Source: Celoporthe dispersa (lineage: Eukaryota; Ascomycota; Sordariomycetes; Diaporthales; Cryphonectriaceae). From it: a DNA stretch of 64,000 bases. Location of the stretch: assembly GCA_016584495.1 (NCBI GenBank), contig WAID01000007.1:1226001-1290000 (forward strand), written 5' to 3'. The notes under the pieces are model-generated. The model saw only the letters and a list, made by a program, of their open reading frames with translations, had not been told where the DNA came from and did not search any database. Position 1 is the first letter of the stretch. Each line of letters starts with the position of its first letter. Position numbers and translations under genes: made by a program. Below are positions 23,886-33,938 of this stretch, in pieces.

Positions 23886-25488
23886 AAGAGACTGGTGGTA
23901 CCGGTTGTGTCTAATCAGGGAATCATGATCTCGAGTGCATGAATGACAAGGCGCTGACGAAAGGTTGCTCTGTGGCGGTTAAAGAAGGGCAAAAAAGAAG
24001 GGCCCACTCACACAGGCTACAGGAATAAGAGTGGTGATGGGATTTTGGGTGCATTATCCGGCGGTGCCCAGCGACCCGCTTTTTTAGCATTAGCCAGCTG
24101 CAGCATGTGGCCCAAGTAAGATCAGCCTTGAAATGTAATAGGCTTTTAGACGTCTTACTTACATAGTACTTAGCGATCATCACACCGACCGGCAACTTCG
24201 AGTGGCGTGGAGTCTTCTTTCCATCGCCGGTCAGCACACGACCATGCTCACGAATCGGTATAGCATCAGACTTGATTTCGACGGCGACCGGCAAAATTCA
24301 TAGCACCACCCGTAACAGCTCAGCTTGCTCGCCGGTCATCGATGCAAATTTCTGCAAAAGTCCAGTGTGTCAGGACCGGCGAAAGATGACCTTGCGTGGA
24401 AAAATAGAAGATGAAATAGTGTTGTTAGTGAAAGTTCAACCAATACGCAGAAGAGTTGCACACTGGGTTCAAGAATTGTAGTGCGAATTGTATTTTGCAA
24501 TGTCTCCAAAGTTATTTGTCAATTATTTCGGCAGAAAACAAAGGAGGCGATGAGCAGAGAGATATTATCCACAGAAATGGAAAGATTTCTATGGCCATAT
24601 ATTATTTCCGAGCGAACATCAGCCACAAGGAGTTCGTGGTTGTTTAGAGTCTATAACCCACAAGATAGTAGAATCGCTGTTCGTGTGATCCTTCTTGTGC
24701 AGTGTCAGTCGCAACGAGGCTAAGACTGACAGTACTATCATGCTATTGAATATTTCGTACCTTACACTAGGCGTGTATCTCGGCACTCTACCATGCTTTT
24801 CATACTTAACAGATGCTAGCGAGTGTGGCTTATACCTCCATGACCTATGACAGTCAATAACATTCCTTTATCTATGACCCAACACACCAAATATCATAGG
24901 TGAGTTCACTGCTATCTCAATACTCAAGGGCTCGGGTCCAGGGCCATACGCCAAACCCTTAGAAGCTAAAGCTCAAATACTTATGGTTAGAGTGAGGACC
25001 AGGACTGGCCTAGATTGCCGTGATGGCCGCTTGGCGAGCAGCCATCAAGTATAGCAACATCCGCAGGCAGGCAAAAGGCAGATGGGGAATGATATGGTAT
25101 CGCAGCGCGACTAAAGGGCTGGCTCACACCCTTGTCGAGGTTACCAATCAAAGTGAACTCATATGCTCCGCATGATCCTATTTGGGGGCCAAGCGAAGGC
25201 TGAACCACTGATGGAATAGCTTGCCTGTCGGCCACAGATCATGCAAGGGCAAATTAGGGCTTACATAGGGAGAAGGGTCTAGACGAGAGCTGCGTTTCAG
25301 CTCGCACTTGGGAGTGGTGTGCCTCGGGATCCCAAATCACCTAGGCAGGCAGCCGAGCAAGTTGTGACAGGTTATTATGGGAGATTTAAAACCACAGGAC
25401 GATTGCTATCTTGGCGTCCAGCATTTTTTTTTACAGATCTCACTCACCTCACATTTATGACCGTACGAGTGCGTCTGCGACTGTCAAT
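23886..25488. other. AT-rich intergenic region
   Basis: About 1.6 kb with no convincing gene and lower GC than the flanks. It lies between the start of the HET gene (-) and the ectodomain gene (+), so it is their joint upstream region. No repeat or transposon end was recognised. Confidence 0.55.
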
Positions 25489-26943
25489 ATGTATGAATCT
25501 TTTTTTTCGTACAATATCTCTCGAAAATATTCCTACCCGTGGTTCACACCGGTGGCTATTACCCTACTCGCCATTGTCATGGGTGTTGTCTCGTTCGTTA
25601 ATGTCATTACCAATGGTTATGACCTCTTGACTGTGTCGTCCAACAACTCGAACGACACTATTCAGAACCCTCGCGCGTACAGCAATCACACCTTGCCGGC
25701 GTGGATGATGAGCTTGAGCAAGGCGAGGACGAGCTGTGCCGCTGCCACCATTCCACTGAGTTCCGAGGTCTTTACCAACAATAGCGCATTCCCTTACACA
25801 TTGCAAAGAATATGGCGCGCCAACGGTGACGGCACGACTGTCAATCTGGGATCCCTCATATACCAGAATCAGCCTCTCACAGACTGTGAAGTCAACTCGG
25901 TCAATATTCAGGTGCTTGGACGTTACACCCAGAGCGCCCGTCAATCTGCGGTCTCTAGAGCCGGCGTGCTGATCGAAGCAAATACGACGTGCACCATCGA
26001 CACCGGCAACTCACCAGATGGCCCTACGTACTTGGAGCTAGCAGCAACATACAACCTCATCGATCCAGGCTTACCACGCTTTGTTGCCCGCAACAAGACC
26101 ACTCATTACAGCCTATACTGGGGTGAATCTCTCCTGCAAATGTACTGGCTAGTTCTTGCGCGCAATTACAAGTTAGCGGCCAACGGTATTGTGCCCAACA
26201 ACACTTACAATTCAGTCATCATTCTGAAACGGGGGTCTAATACAACACTGGGCACTGCTGCCGAAGTCGCGAGCCTGGACTTCTTCGACGTCACCTGTTT
26301 TACGGAGGAGACATATTGCAAGACGCCGAGTCTACCGGTGCTGATGCAGAGTCACGGGGAAGCAGGGACCCCCTACCCCTCCATTTGGCAGGCTGTCGAC
26401 ATATTAGGCAAGGCCATGTGGTTCTCAGTCTTGACAGACCTCGGCCGCAACCAGACAGCCGTACCGAACATGCTTGTGGACCCAGTTCTACTCGCCAATT
26501 TGACGTCAAATTATACGGAAGAATACAAGGCGTGGTCGACAAATAACGATAGCATTACAGCCGGTCCAGACCCGACATTGGAGCAGGCTTCATTTGACCC
26601 CAACATCACATCTCTGCCTGTCTTGAACGCCACACAGAGTACTTTATCGACCAACTACATTTGCCAAATACCTCAGCGAAAGTCCGTCGGCGCGGTGTTT
26701 TTCACAGTACTTGTTGCTGACTTCTCATTCCTGAGCCCAACATGGACGTTATTAGTAATGGTTGTTGGTTTCACGATACAACGTAAAGACCGCAGACGCA
26801 ACTTCTGCGAGGGTTGTCAGGATACAGTTTTTGTAGCTCCAGTTGCCGAGGGCTTTCAAGAAGATCCTCCCACGGGCAAAAGTATTGCGGGAAACATACA
26901 CGGCTCCTCGAGGGTCTCACGACTCTATATGCAAGGGTCCTGA
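25489..26943 (+). CDS. Orphan membrane protein with large N-glycosylated ectodomain
   Basis: An intronless frame of 484 codons from the start at 25489; an upstream in-frame ATG at 25411 is less likely because it adds a non-hydrophobic leader. An N-terminal membrane segment (TPVAITLLAIVMGVVSFV) follows MYESFFSYNISRKYSYPW. The middle is a large domain with many N-x-S/T sequons (NNSND, NHT, NNS, NTT, NKTT, NNT, NQT, NLTSNYT, NIT, NAT) and paired cysteines. A second membrane segment (VFFTVLVADFSFLSPTWTLLVMVV) precedes a short basic tail with FCEGCQ. This layout puts most of the chain outside the cell. It resembles fungus-specific transmembrane proteins of unknown role; no domain can be named. Confidence 0.75.
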   Translation: MYESFFSYNISRKYSYPWFTPVAITLLAIVMGVVSFVNVITNGYDLLTVSSNNSNDTIQNPRAYSNHTLPAWMMSLSKARTSCAAATIPLSSEVFTNNSAFPYTLQRIWRANGDGTTVNLGSLIYQNQPLTDCEVNSVNIQVLGRYTQSARQSAVSRAGVLIEANTTCTIDTGNSPDGPTYLELAATYNLIDPGLPRFVARNKTTHYSLYWGESLLQMYWLVLARNYKLAANGIVPNNTYNSVIILKRGSNTTLGTAAEVASLDFFDVTCFTEETYCKTPSLPVLMQSHGEAGTPYPSIWQAVDILGKAMWFSVLTDLGRNQTAVPNMLVDPVLLANLTSNYTEEYKAWSTNNDSITAGPDPTLEQASFDPNITSLPVLNATQSTLSTNYICQIPQRKSVGAVFFTVLVADFSFLSPTWTLLVMVVGFTIQRKDRRRNFCEGCQDTVFVAPVAEGFQEDPPTGKSIAGNIHGSSRVSRLYMQGS

Positions 26944-27166
26944 GGGATATGGAAACATCAGCCAGACAGAGGCATGATCATTTGGGGGATAGGGAATGAA
27001 TCAGTTGAGCGTTAGTAGCTGGTAGGGAGTGGGTGATTATGATCTCTCTTTCTTAAAGAGAAGAAGCAAATTGATCCCCTGTTCAAACTCTTAATAGGCC
27101 GGTGATTATCTATATATTGTGTGTAAACTCTAGGATACTAGTAAAGATTTAAGCATTGTATTTTAG

Positions 27167-27680
27167 CTAGATATTCCACTTATGACCCTGACTCACGGCC
27201 TTTTTATATTTTTCATATTGTTGTTGGTGCAGGGTTCGAGGACACCACGGCGATTTAATGTTACCAGGCTGCAGGTTTCGAATGCACTCGAGCGATCCTC
27301 GGTCGCTGTAACGGACGGTGAAGTGATTTGTTGAGTAAAGTAGATGCGATGCCTCATCATAAAAAGTGCAGCAAGAGAGAAGGAGACCGTGAAAGTCGAG
27401 ACGACGTTTTGGCCAGGGGAGTACGTGGCATTTGCCATTTAGATCGAAAACAGAAGCTTCATCGGCTGTATCTCGCGTTTGAGAATAATAACTTCGTATA
27501 CCGAGATGATCATAGATGCGATGGCGAATGGCAGGCGGTAGGCGCAAGATCGCAGGCCCGGGCCCGCGTCCGGTTGGCTGCCAGCTACCTGTGGTTATGA
27601 TGGCGCCGAGGAGATTGCTGCGGCTGAGCTTGGTAGATTCGATTCTGCAACCCAGATGACTGCTCGTTGTATGTTTTCAC
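27167..27680 (-). pseudogene. F-box-like protein fragment without a start codon
   Basis: An open frame on the minus strand encodes RLPPAIRHRIYDHLG and then LLSCCTFYDEASHLLYSTNHF and SLECIRNL. This pattern (LP.IR..IY..L, then a short helix with EA...LY..N.F) is common in fungal F-box-like proteins. The frame is open from about 27680 but contains no ATG, so it is either an internal exon of an unrecognised gene or a relic. It lies in AT-rich DNA beside the deaminase gene. Confidence 0.4.
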
Positions 27681-28179
27681 CGTCTCTCGTTTATACGTCG
27701 GCCATACATGTGCTATACTCATGCATACAGGAGAGGTTCGATCCTGCAGCTACGAAAAGGCGGTCGCCAATGCTTTCAAGGAGGGGTGTCGGGCTTATAA
27801 GATTCGGCCAAGCCAAGGTCACGGGATACGGCACAACGGCCTAGGCCTCTTTCATCAGGCCACTTATTGCTATCGAAATGCTGGACTTGCTTATGTGATT
27901 GCATATATGGTGTATGAGGTGGGGGTGGGTATTATTAGATACCTCGTTACTATGTATGTATCTTGTCCGGCGCGCATGTCGCTTGAAGTGGCACGCCATG
28001 CAATTATGCAATATAAGTACGGTATTTAGACAGTAATAATACAGTGTAGATATCAAAATATAGACTATATCAATGCATCGCCTGTGAGCATTGCCTCCCA
28101 TGCTTATCTTTTAGCACCCGCCCAACTCAAGACAGCAAGCGGCCGGCCTCATGAATAATATTTAAGTTCTCGATTCTAT
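27681..28179. other. AT-rich intergenic region
   Basis: No gene is seen. The segment is AT-rich and lies between the F-box-like fragment and the 3' end of the deaminase gene. Confidence 0.5.
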
Positions 28180-30378
28180 TTAACAATCTTGCCAATAATA
28201 TTGGATGTCAGTCACCCCACCTGTCATGACGGCACTGGAAAACACAGCGTATTCCCTCTTCGTCTCATGCAGATCCATGCTTTTCTTATAAGCTAACTCT
28301 TCTAATCGAGCATTTAATATGAACTCCTCAACCCGTGGCAGGCATATCTCAGGGCTCAGAGCCTTGTGATCGTGCCAGACCTGTCTCCAGGAGACGGACC
28401 GGAACTCGTCCTCCGGGCACGGTGCATGTGCGAAGACGTATACATCCCCTCGCCACGGCACCATCTCCTGGTGTACGCGTTCGCCAAAGGCCCTCCTCAT
28501 CCGGTTGAATAGCCACGGATTGGCGTCCATGTCGTCGTCCTCCGTACGATACAGCAACTGGTATACGAAGCGGCTGTCGCCCGAGGGGATCCTGGACGCG
28601 GGGCCTCCATACCGCCAAAAGCAGTTCTGGTAGTCCCCGAAACTCCCGAACTCGGCCTTGGACTCCACATGGGCCTCCAGCTTGGTCTTGATCTGGCATG
28701 CAAAAGCCAACCTCGTATCTCCGATATACACGCCGCGCATCCAGTTGTCGAGGTGGCTGCGCTCTGCATTAAGCATGAAGAGGTCCATGTACAGCAGTTC
28801 CGGGCGAGGCGGACGCTCGTGCGGCGGGCCCGCGGGAAGGTGAACCACGGGGACCGTCGCAAATTTCAGACGCCCGAGTTGTTGCAATGCTTCCACCGTC
28901 AAGACCGGTGCCGCCCGTGCGGTCGACGACATCGTCTGTGCCCTGGTGGCTAGCGCGGAGAAGTCCAGTCGCAGCCGGGGCGACGTGTGCGTAATGTTGT
29001 TCCGGGAGCTGAAGTCCCTGCCGAACAGCATCTTTTCCTGGATGAGTGTGAGCATGTCGTTGTAAGTCCGAGCCAGCGCTAGCGCTATCCTGGGGTCCGA
29101 CAATGATGCCTTGGACGGAACTCCCCACATGGGATATATCATATGGTGGGGCTCCTTGGTCGTGAATTTCCCGAAGTGCCCGATGAACTGCCAGCAGAGC
29201 CAGCACGACTTCTTACTGCAGCCTATGTAGTCGTAGCACGCAGGAGCGCCACGCCGTGTCAGGTAGTTCAGGAGCTGGATCTCGCAATGGATCCTCGCCG
29301 ACCTACGAGTCCCGGCCTTCTCGACGAAGCGGTTCAGTACGGCGCGTACAGTCTGGCGTCTTGGACCCCGATCATCGTCCAGACCTAATGGCCCCGCCCA
29401 CGCATCGATCCTGTCCCTGTACGCCTCCGTGGGCCATGCTTCCTCCTCGGGCGACGCCAAGAGTTCGAACCGGAACGCGCAGCCGCGCCGCTGCGCCGCG
29501 GTGCAGTAGTCGTACCAGATGTCGCATGCGGCGCCCAACCGCCCCAGATACGTCACCCACTTGGCGAAGCGGGAGAGCTGTCGGATGGCGTCGTCGACAT
29601 CGTCGGCGTTGAGCACCGCGTCGACGCCTTGGTAGAGGCCCTGGAAGGCGCCGTGGGAGCGGCACTTGGTGGCGTGGCGGGCGCAGAGGGCAAGTTGCGT
29701 TCTAAGCGCAGAGTTCGCTGGGCGGGTTGGGCTGGAACCTTTCAATTTTTGATACTGGATACAGGAGTAGATCACGTTGTGGGCATCCTCTAGAATCGGG
29801 TCGCCCTTCAAGCTCTCTTGTATCAGGTTTGAGTCCATGTTAGAGATCTTTGTGACATAATGTTCTAGTCGCGTCTGGTTAAAGTCGCATAATATGCCCC
29901 AGATCTTGTTTACGGCCGAGTTCCGGTTCTCTGGCCCTTTCTGGCGAATGTCGTTGAACCATGCAAAGACATCTTTGGCAAACTTAACATTCTCGTTTCC
30001 GGTAGCGCGCTCTTGTCCTCCGGGCGCATCCGGGGCTTCTTCAATCCCTCTCTCGCTATGGTTTTTAGTGATATAGACCATGATAACAGAGGAAGGGTCA
30101 TCCGGGTCCTCATGCCCATTCGTCATCGCGGTCGCTGTGACATGGGCGCTGGGGTCGATGTCTTTGGAACGGGCGAAGCAGTCTGCGATCCGATCTAGGA
30201 ACTCTCGGGTTTCTTCGTTGGTTAAAGGTGCCTTTCTATTAATATATGGCTCTCGTAGCTGACCCCTCGCGCTGGCATGCAAATAAAGTGCAGCAGCATA
30301 GAAAGTCTCTTTGTCAGAGCCAGGCAGCTTCCATATATCCCGGGCCTCGGCTCCGCGCAAAGGCGGCGTGGTAGTCAT
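28180..30378 (-). CDS. OTT_1508-like deaminase-fold protein, 732 aa
   Basis: One intact, intronless frame of 732 codons. The middle carries the signature of the fungal OTT_1508-like group of the nucleic-acid deaminase superfamily. ARIHCEIQLLNYL gives His364 and Glu366 (the HxE zinc/proton-shuttle pair). YIGCSKKSCWLCWQF gives Cys387, Cys392 and Cys395; Cys392/Cys395 fit the CxxC zinc pair. The upstream half is helical and carries LGRLGAACDIWYDYC; the last 250 residues are unassigned. No signal peptide or membrane segment is seen, so it is probably intracellular. Substrate is unknown: family members are thought to act on nucleic acids or nucleotides. The frame is unbroken although neighbours on both sides are not, which argues for recent selection. 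Family call is from motif recognition only. Confidence 0.8.
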   Translation of the reverse strand: MTTTPPLRGAEARDIWKLPGSDKETFYAAALYLHASARGQLREPYINRKAPLTNEETREFLDRIADCFARSKDIDPSAHVTATAMTNGHEDPDDPSSVIMVYITKNHSERGIEEAPDAPGGQERATGNENVKFAKDVFAWFNDIRQKGPENRNSAVNKIWGILCDFNQTRLEHYVTKISNMDSNLIQESLKGDPILEDAHNVIYSCIQYQKLKGSSPTRPANSALRTQLALCARHATKCRSHGAFQGLYQGVDAVLNADDVDDAIRQLSRFAKWVTYLGRLGAACDIWYDYCTAAQRRGCAFRFELLASPEEEAWPTEAYRDRIDAWAGPLGLDDDRGPRRQTVRAVLNRFVEKAGTRRSARIHCEIQLLNYLTRRGAPACYDYIGCSKKSCWLCWQFIGHFGKFTTKEPHHMIYPMWGVPSKASLSDPRIALALARTYNDMLTLIQEKMLFGRDFSSRNNITHTSPRLRLDFSALATRAQTMSSTARAAPVLTVEALQQLGRLKFATVPVVHLPAGPPHERPPRPELLYMDLFMLNAERSHLDNWMRGVYIGDTRLAFACQIKTKLEAHVESKAEFGSFGDYQNCFWRYGGPASRIPSGDSRFVYQLLYRTEDDDMDANPWLFNRMRRAFGERVHQEMVPWRGDVYVFAHAPCPEDEFRSVSWRQVWHDHKALSPEICLPRVEEFILNARLEELAYKKSMDLHETKREYAVFSSAVMTGGVTDIQYYWQDC

Positions 30379-31546
30379 GGGGATTGATGAATCGCAACAG
30401 CCTTAGGCGTTCCTCTGAGATCTGGCGTTCACCTGACGTCTAAAACATATTTGCCTGTGATCTAGTGAAAGCATTTGACGCTCGGCCTATCCGCCAGGTA
30501 GCAAGCTGCAAGAAGGCTATGCAAGTATATCAGGGAATATATAAGAACAAGAAAGATGGGGCGAGGAATACTAAAGGCTCCGGCACTTGCTAATGAGGGA
30601 AGGAAATTGGGCTTCGCGGTCAGAGCAGAAGACGAGATGGAATTCCGGTGTTATGACTCATATAACATGCAAAGTGCAGAAAGCTGACCTGTCAAATAAA
30701 AGCAGTGCGTTAAGTACCTTTGGGAACTAGACAGAAAGGAATCAAGCGCGAGAGACTACCTATGTATGGAGCTGTATGCGTAGGCGTAGATGTGGAAATA
30801 TTCGATCCACACTTAGGACCTGCAGTCTGACCACCTTGAGCCTGGATTGGCGAATTACCTGCTCGATATCCAATTCTGGCTGATGTAGTGAAGGGTCTTC
30901 GAAAGGTATGTACATAGTAGATGGCTGAGCGGGGCTTTCTGCGGTGTTACACGGAGGTGTGGACCGATCCGAGTTAGGCGCCCACGTGAATCAAAACAGC
31001 TCACCAACTGAGTTACAAACAGGATCAATCGCATATAATGGAGGGGGCTATGTTGTCTTGGGCTTAGGCACTAATGCGTGGCCCAGGCGTTTATAAGGCG
31101 AGCCTCAGCGTCCGGGGAAGGATGACGAGGGAGCAGGGCCTCAAGCACTCCTGGGCAGCCCTTGGCAATTATCGTCAAATTGAAGCAAGCCTTCAAAGTC
31201 CTTATGCATAGAGCCCTTGTAACATGCAGGCAGATTTGTCCTCATGCTCCTGGGTACTCAGATTCCAAGTACCTATCACGAATTGCAAGGCGTTCTCCTC
31301 GACTGAGGCAGAGATTCAGCATTAGTGAAGAATTTACCCTAAGGCGCTATAAACTTCCATTTTCTAAAATCCGTCATTAGTAGTGATTCGTGAGTCTAAA
31401 TACTTATTTATATACATGTTCTCCCCCTTGAATCTTCTCCAGAACTACTACTTAGAAAGACGACCGCTTAGTAATCTTAATATTACCTCAAGACAACTGC
31501 CTTTGAAACGTCAGCGAAACAATAACAATATACAGACATCACGGAA
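30379..31546. other. AT-rich intergenic region
   Basis: About 1.2 kb between the start of the deaminase gene (-) and the CorA-like gene (+), so it includes both promoters. A tRNA-like A-box stretch near 30985-31015 (minus strand) does not extend into a full tRNA. No gene is seen. Confidence 0.55.
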
Positions 31547-33144
31547 ATGGTCGACCGAAAAATGCTATCGCAACAGCCCAAACACCCAATGAGGGCACCA
31601 TGGCGTGAAACAGGATGGAGAGTCGTGGTATTTCATTCAAACGACGGTAATACCTTTGATCCCCCAGTTCAACATACAAGTGTTGCATCTTTGAAAACAG
31701 ATCTCAATCAGCTCGGGGATAGTATCCACAAGTCGTTGAGGTCCATTTATCTCATGGAAGGACATTGTCCCGACGTCATTAAAATCCTGCAAGCTCATTT
31801 TCAGCTTAATACATCGGTATTTAGAGATCATGAACGATTGGTGCCTCATGGGGACCGACCAACGGGAGAAGCTGGTGGACTTCCATTTCTCCCGTCTGCG
31901 ATCTACAACCGGGAACATATCACCGTCAAATATCATGAGCCCGTCGTCCTTTCTCGTGCACCAACTGGCTTCCGCAACCTTTGCAGCATGAGCGGGCGAC
32001 ACATCGCAGCTACGAGACTCATGGGGCGATTCTCAGAGGTGGCAATTCTGCGACGAAAATGTACGTATTGGACGCGCTCATTGGGGACTTCTGGCGGATG
32101 GCAATGTTTGTACCCTTTTTTTTTTTTTTTTTTTTTTAAACAGACCCCTCCCACCCGACTTTTGCCCATGAATTAAATTGAGCATGATGCAGGTATGATC
32201 GTTAGTGATCCGCCGACGAAGAGAATTATGACGGATCACTCTGGCCACGCTGGATACGAAGTGTCTACCTCAGCATACCACGGAGGCTACGACGGAGGCT
32301 ACATGGACCTCGTGGAGGAAAAGACACAAAGCAAGGACGGCACTGGATCACCTCGAACATCATTCCTGGATGACATGCTATTCTACCTCACCGAACACTC
32401 TCAGAGACTCGACATGTCCGATCCACGGTCTTTCCGTGTATTCATGGAGAAGATCGTGGCTGGCCACTACTTGAAATTAGCAGAGTTCATGCAATCGAAT
32501 TTGGAACTCCTGCAGTGGAATCTTTCACGGCATCAAGACCTCACCGGTTTCCATGTATCCACCGCAGAGGAGCAGTGGAGCGATCTCCAGTCCTGGGAGA
32601 GGCGGATCGCCGAGTACCAAGACGATCTCGTGGGCATCATGATTCAGCTGCGGATTTCATGCGAGGCACCACCACCACTCCACCACTCCGGCGTCTCCCG
32701 TGGCGGCGGCGGCGGCACCGAAATCCAATTGGAAAGACCCCGCGCCAGACTACCAGTTCCTCCACCAGCGGTTCCAAGACATCGGCCGACGCGCCAACAA
32801 CCTGGGCGCCTCCATTTGCTGCGCTGGCCAGCATCACGGGGAATCGCCACGCGTTTAGGGCCCAGGAGCTGTCGCTCCGGGCCGCAGAGCAGGCCGGCCG
32901 CGAGGCCAAGAGCCTCAGGGCGCTGTCCCTCCTCGGCTTCATCTTCCTGCCGCTGAGCTACGTGGCCTCTCTGTTTAGCATGGCGCCTCCATATGGCCCA
33001 GGGGGCCAATCCTTCTGGCTTTACTTTGTGGTGGCGTTTTCGTGCCTCCTCTGTGTCTTCGTGGGGTTTCTTGTGCTAGAGCTTGGATATCGCAGCGAAA
33101 CGACACGGTGGTCTTTTGCTATGTTGATGCGCAATTTAAGCTAG
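31547..33144 (+). pseudogene. Fungal CorA-like membrane protein gene with frame breaks
   Basis: Landmarks match fungal CorA-like (Mg transporter-like) proteins. The N-terminal domain has SLRSIYLMEGHCPDVIKIL, CSMSGRHIAATR and ILRRKCTYWTR. An 87-nt intron (32106-32192) with a run of about 22 T joins GGWQ to CMIVSDPP. Next come YQFLHQRFQDIGRRANNLGASI and, after SLRAAEQAGREAKSLRALS, two membrane helices (LLGFIFLPLSYVASLFSM and WLYFVVAFSCLLCVFVGF). The three parts are in three different frames. One change lies between about 32655 and 32750, where a 49-nt intron at 32700-32748 could also fit. The other is near 32800-32806, where ASI must join ALASITGN and one T appears extra. The canonical GMN pore motif is not seen, so ion transport is doubtful. 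The true start may be 31547 or 31589. Confidence 0.7.
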
Positions 33145-33938
33145 AAGATAAGAGAGACGAATGGAGCGGAGAAGTGAGCAGAGTCAACAGATCACTTGAC
33201 GGCATTGAGCAAGAAATGGCACATCTTCCAACACTCATTGCATGATGAATCCACAACTCTTTTCTACTTTCATTAACTCTCGACTGAGCTCGAACCTCCT
33301 TCCGTTCCGCAGACACCACCGTCTGGTTGGCCAAACCAACACCGAGATACCAGGCCAAAAAAAAAAAAAAAAAAAAGGGAAGAAACTAGATAAAAAATAA
33401 GATAAAATAAAAAATCAGGAGAATCAACGACCGTTCCATCGAGCTGAAATTACCATGAAACCCCGAACCATCCTTGAGTCCGGTTGATAAGACCAACTCT
33501 GACAATAATTTAGACGCCTGTATCCCCCTTCTCATACCTGCGCCATTTTTCCATGTAAAAACTTGGACCGAGTCCCAGAAATTGAAAGCCTTCCGTCAAA
33601 GATGAGAGAAACGAAGCATGAATCAGAAATGTCTGTCGCAGCGAGAGAGAACAACAATGTAGCAGAGAAACAAAACGATATGGATATTGACGGAGGCAAC
33701 CAACGAATTTTTGGGTAAGAATGCTGGGAGTTCAAAAGTGCAGGGAGTCCGGTAGTGAATGATCCATCATAACTCCACGCCGGTGATATGCATAATACGC
33801 GTTGGGGGGGAAAAGATAAAAAAAAAATAAGAATAATTAGGTGGGATCCATGAGAGGGGTTGGGATGGTGTCCTATGACGTCGAGGCAATAGGCTCGAAG
33901 TTTGCCGTCATGGCACAGATGGTGGGATGGCAAGCCCC
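33145..33938. other. Convergent intergenic region
   Basis: This is the 3' flank of the CorA-like gene (+) and of the C2H2 gene (-). It contains an A-run near 33358-33376. No gene is seen. Confidence 0.6.

Noticed and set aside
27731..27745. B-box-like GGTTCGATCC
   Set aside because: No A-box or cloverleaf at the right distance upstream.
30963..31026. Possible tRNA on the minus strand (GTAACTCAGTTGGTGAGC resembles a D-arm/A-box)
   Set aside because: No T-arm with a GGTTCRANNC B-box and no consistent anticodon or acceptor stem could be drawn.
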